Assembly (NCBI RefSeq): GCF_012927045.1
Contig: NZ_JABBFW010000017.1
Location: forward strand, 49,820-113,819
Direction: 5' to 3'
Source of the DNA: Azohydromonas caseinilytica
GTDB taxonomy: Bacteria > Pseudomonadota > Gammaproteobacteria > Burkholderiales > Burkholderiaceae_C
DNA: 64,000 nucleotides
The translations under genes and the position numbers were made by a program. A model generated the notes under the pieces. It was not told where the DNA came from. It saw only the letters and a list, made by a program, of their open reading frames with translations, and made no database searches. Shown here piece by piece: positions 62,706 to 64,000 of this stretch (positions are counted from its first letter, which is position 1; every line of letters starts with the position of its first letter).

Positions 62706-63214
62706 TGCCAGCGGTTGATCGTGTTGAGCACGGATTTTGTGGCACGGGAAAATAAGGCTGCGGAATGGATGGCAGCCATGTAAATCTCTTGAGTGGATGA
62801 TGTAAATATAATCACATCTACCGCATATTCAAGCCAAACGGCGCGACAAATAGGTGAATAACGTTTTGCTTAATTATTTTATCGAACGTGGACGCGGGCA
62901 CGGTCGCAGCGCCGAAGTGAATATGTCATACGGACCACAAGTAGTTCCTGGAAAACAAAAAGAACCGTTCGGGCTGAGCTTGTCGAATCCCTACGGCGAC
63001 AACCAAGCGCCTGCCCTTCGACAGGCTCAGGGCGAACGGGAATGAGTGCAGTCCGGAAATCAAGACTGGAGTCCTGCAGAGGGTATCCGCGGTCCTGGTT
63101 TGCTGGTATTTATGACAGCCAGCCTTGTAGGCTTCCCATCAGCCGGTTGGGCCTTGTTGTCCATGACTTCGACCCGGCCAGCAGGTATTGAGCCACCTCG
63201 GGCAGACTGGCGGA
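62706..63214. other. Low-GC intergenic region, 509 bp
   Basis: Noticeably AT-richer than the rest (62760-62870 in particular). It holds the inverted pair of 62965-63040 and no supported gene; a 63-codon frame at 62854 runs through the repeats and is rejected. Confidence 0.5.
62965..63040. repeat. Inverted pair of a REP-like element
   Basis: The left arm begins CCGTTCGGGCTGAGCTTGTC (62965-62990). The right arm begins GCCCTTCGACAGGCTCAGGG and ends CGAACGG (63013-63040). They are imperfect inverted copies of a palindromic element common between genes in proteobacterial chromosomes (CGTTCGCCCTGAGCCTGTCG type). Its presence on the plasmid backbone suggests chromosomal DNA exchange. Confidence 0.7.
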
Positions 63215-63658
63215 CTACTGGTGCATATAAGGGTATTTCTCGCCGGGTCTCAAATCGATCAGGTGCTGGACGGGCACATCCACCAGCAGCCGCCACTGGT
63301 GGACCACGTTGCTGCCTGGTGGATATTTGGCATCATGCATGGCGGGGTTGAAGGCCTGTCCGTCCGGATAGTGCGCCGTGAGTTCGTGGTCGATTTCCAG
63401 AGTCATGGGCAGGCGTTTGAAACGGTAGACACGGCAGCCACCGGCCAGGAAACCATGGGGCAGCCCCAGGACGGCTTCGATGGCGATGGGCGTCTTGCCC
63501 AGCAGCGACTTTTCCAGGCAGACATAGCCTTTCAATGTCGCGGTCAATGGGCGCTCAGCCGGCACTACCTTGACGATGCGGTTGGGCCCGCCAACGGACC
63601 ACAGGTCTACCCGGACTGCTTCGCGCATTTCATGCTGCCACTGCGATTGACGCGCCAT
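63215..63658 (-). CDS. Hypothetical protein, 147 residues
   Basis: An ATG at 63658 (MARQSQWQHEMREAVRVDLW) opens a 147-codon frame. It is alpha/beta in style, e.g. NRIVKVVPAERPLTATLKGY, MTLEIDHELTAHYPDGQAFN, VVHQWRLLVDVPVQHLIDL. The codon bias is weaker than that of the neighbours, suggesting a foreign origin. The frame extends upstream to 63982 without domain sense. No family is recognised. Confidence 0.5.
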   Translation of the reverse strand: MARQSQWQHEMREAVRVDLWSVGGPNRIVKVVPAERPLTATLKGYVCLEKSLLGKTPIAIEAVLGLPHGFLAGGCRVYRFKRLPMTLEIDHELTAHYPDGQAFNPAMHDAKYPPGSNVVHQWRLLVDVPVQHLIDLRPGEKYPYMHQ

Positions 63659-64000
63659 TGCAAGTTCCCAAAGTTCGGACCCGCAAGGTTGCGGAGCGCG
63701 GCGCGGCTGTACCACTGCGGCGACGTCCCGCACCGGAGCAGTCCGGTTCAGTCCGTTGGTCAAAATCAACAACCGGAGGCCGGTGAGCGCCTGGGAAGGC
63801 CATGGAAGAGAGGCAGAAGCTCTACTGCCCGACGAGGCTCCCCAAACGGTGAGCTGATGCAGCTTACACCTCGTGTCAACGCCAAGTTGAAATGTCGCAT
63901 TGCCAGCCAAGTAGAGATGTCGCACTGAGGTTTCTATAGGCCAGGAGGCACGCGGGTCGAATGGTTTTCGCTGCCGCCGCAAACCTGCTCGATGGCGGCA
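63659..64000. other. Window edge: possible IS21-type end
   Basis: Repeats GTTGAAATGTCGCA (63886-63899) and GTAGAGATGTCGCAC (63911-63925) resemble the multiple terminal repeats seen at ends of IS21-family elements. The element body would lie beyond the window, so this cannot be confirmed. Confidence 0.25.

Noticed and set aside
62854..63045. 63-codon frame on the plus strand
   Set aside because: It reads through both arms of the REP-like inverted pair (LSLSNPYG..., LRQAQGERE), a known false-ORF pattern.
63188..63928. 246-codon plus-strand frame
   Set aside because: It is antisense to the 147-residue gene at 63215-63658 and runs into terminal-repeat-like sequence.

Overview
The window is very GC-rich and strongly codon-biased. 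Its gene content (hydroquinone ring cleavage, a Bug-type binding protein, fused MrpA, phasin, a ParA/ParB/iteron replicon) points to a plasmid of a Burkholderiales bacterium, probably Comamonadaceae. The taxonomic call is inference from gene style; no rRNA or marker gene is present.

Region 1 (91-40405) is a plasmid gene split by a 39.9-kb Tn3-family transposon. Near-identical 39-bp inverted repeats lie at 369-407 and 40247-40285. They are flanked by a perfect 5-bp target duplication (GAGCT), and the interrupted reading frame closes exactly when the element is removed. tnpA (37187-40135) sits at the right end. The left end holds debris: a truncated tyrosine recombinase, an IS3-family tail and another transposase tail. 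The cargo looks like an envelope, ion and stress package: fused MrpA/B, phasin-like protein, transglutaminase, zinc metallopeptidase, CPA1 antiporter, diiron ferritin-like protein, SagB-like oxidoreductase and a giant cyclic beta-1,2-glucan synthase. It is followed by a regulatory block with two Crp/Fnr regulators, a soluble histidine kinase, a response-regulator protein, a CheB-CheR-PAS hybrid kinase, an orphan ModA-like protein, a serine protease and three paralogues of an unrecognised two-repeat protein. Six GTGCR-N4-CGCAC-type palindromes lie only in the intergenic regions between 21 and 29 kb, which suggests a self-contained Crp/Fnr regulon inside the transposon.

Region 2 (40461-44270) is plasmid accessory DNA: a DUF4143 ATPase, an endonuclease V-like protein, a DTW-domain protein, and remnants of a second Tn3 transposase, an HNH-like protein and a TOTE-type primase.

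Region 3 (44276-56031, all minus strand) is catabolic: pnpC-D-E-F-G plus a YciI-like protein (hydroquinone to beta-ketoadipate), a decayed LysR gene, a SulP transporter, a TctC/Bug binding protein, a sulfatase/phosphonate monoester hydrolase and an intact LysR regulator. A near-identical palindromic operator sits downstream of each LysR copy and upstream of each operon. The two operons may therefore form one regulon, possibly for an aryl ester of hydroquinone such as its sulfate. No hydroquinone-forming monooxygenase is present in the window.

Region 4 (56269-64000) is the plasmid backbone: parB and parA (4-bp overlap), an array of about 14 iterons, a Rep_3-type initiator with an inverted-repeat operator, and small hypothetical or decayed genes.
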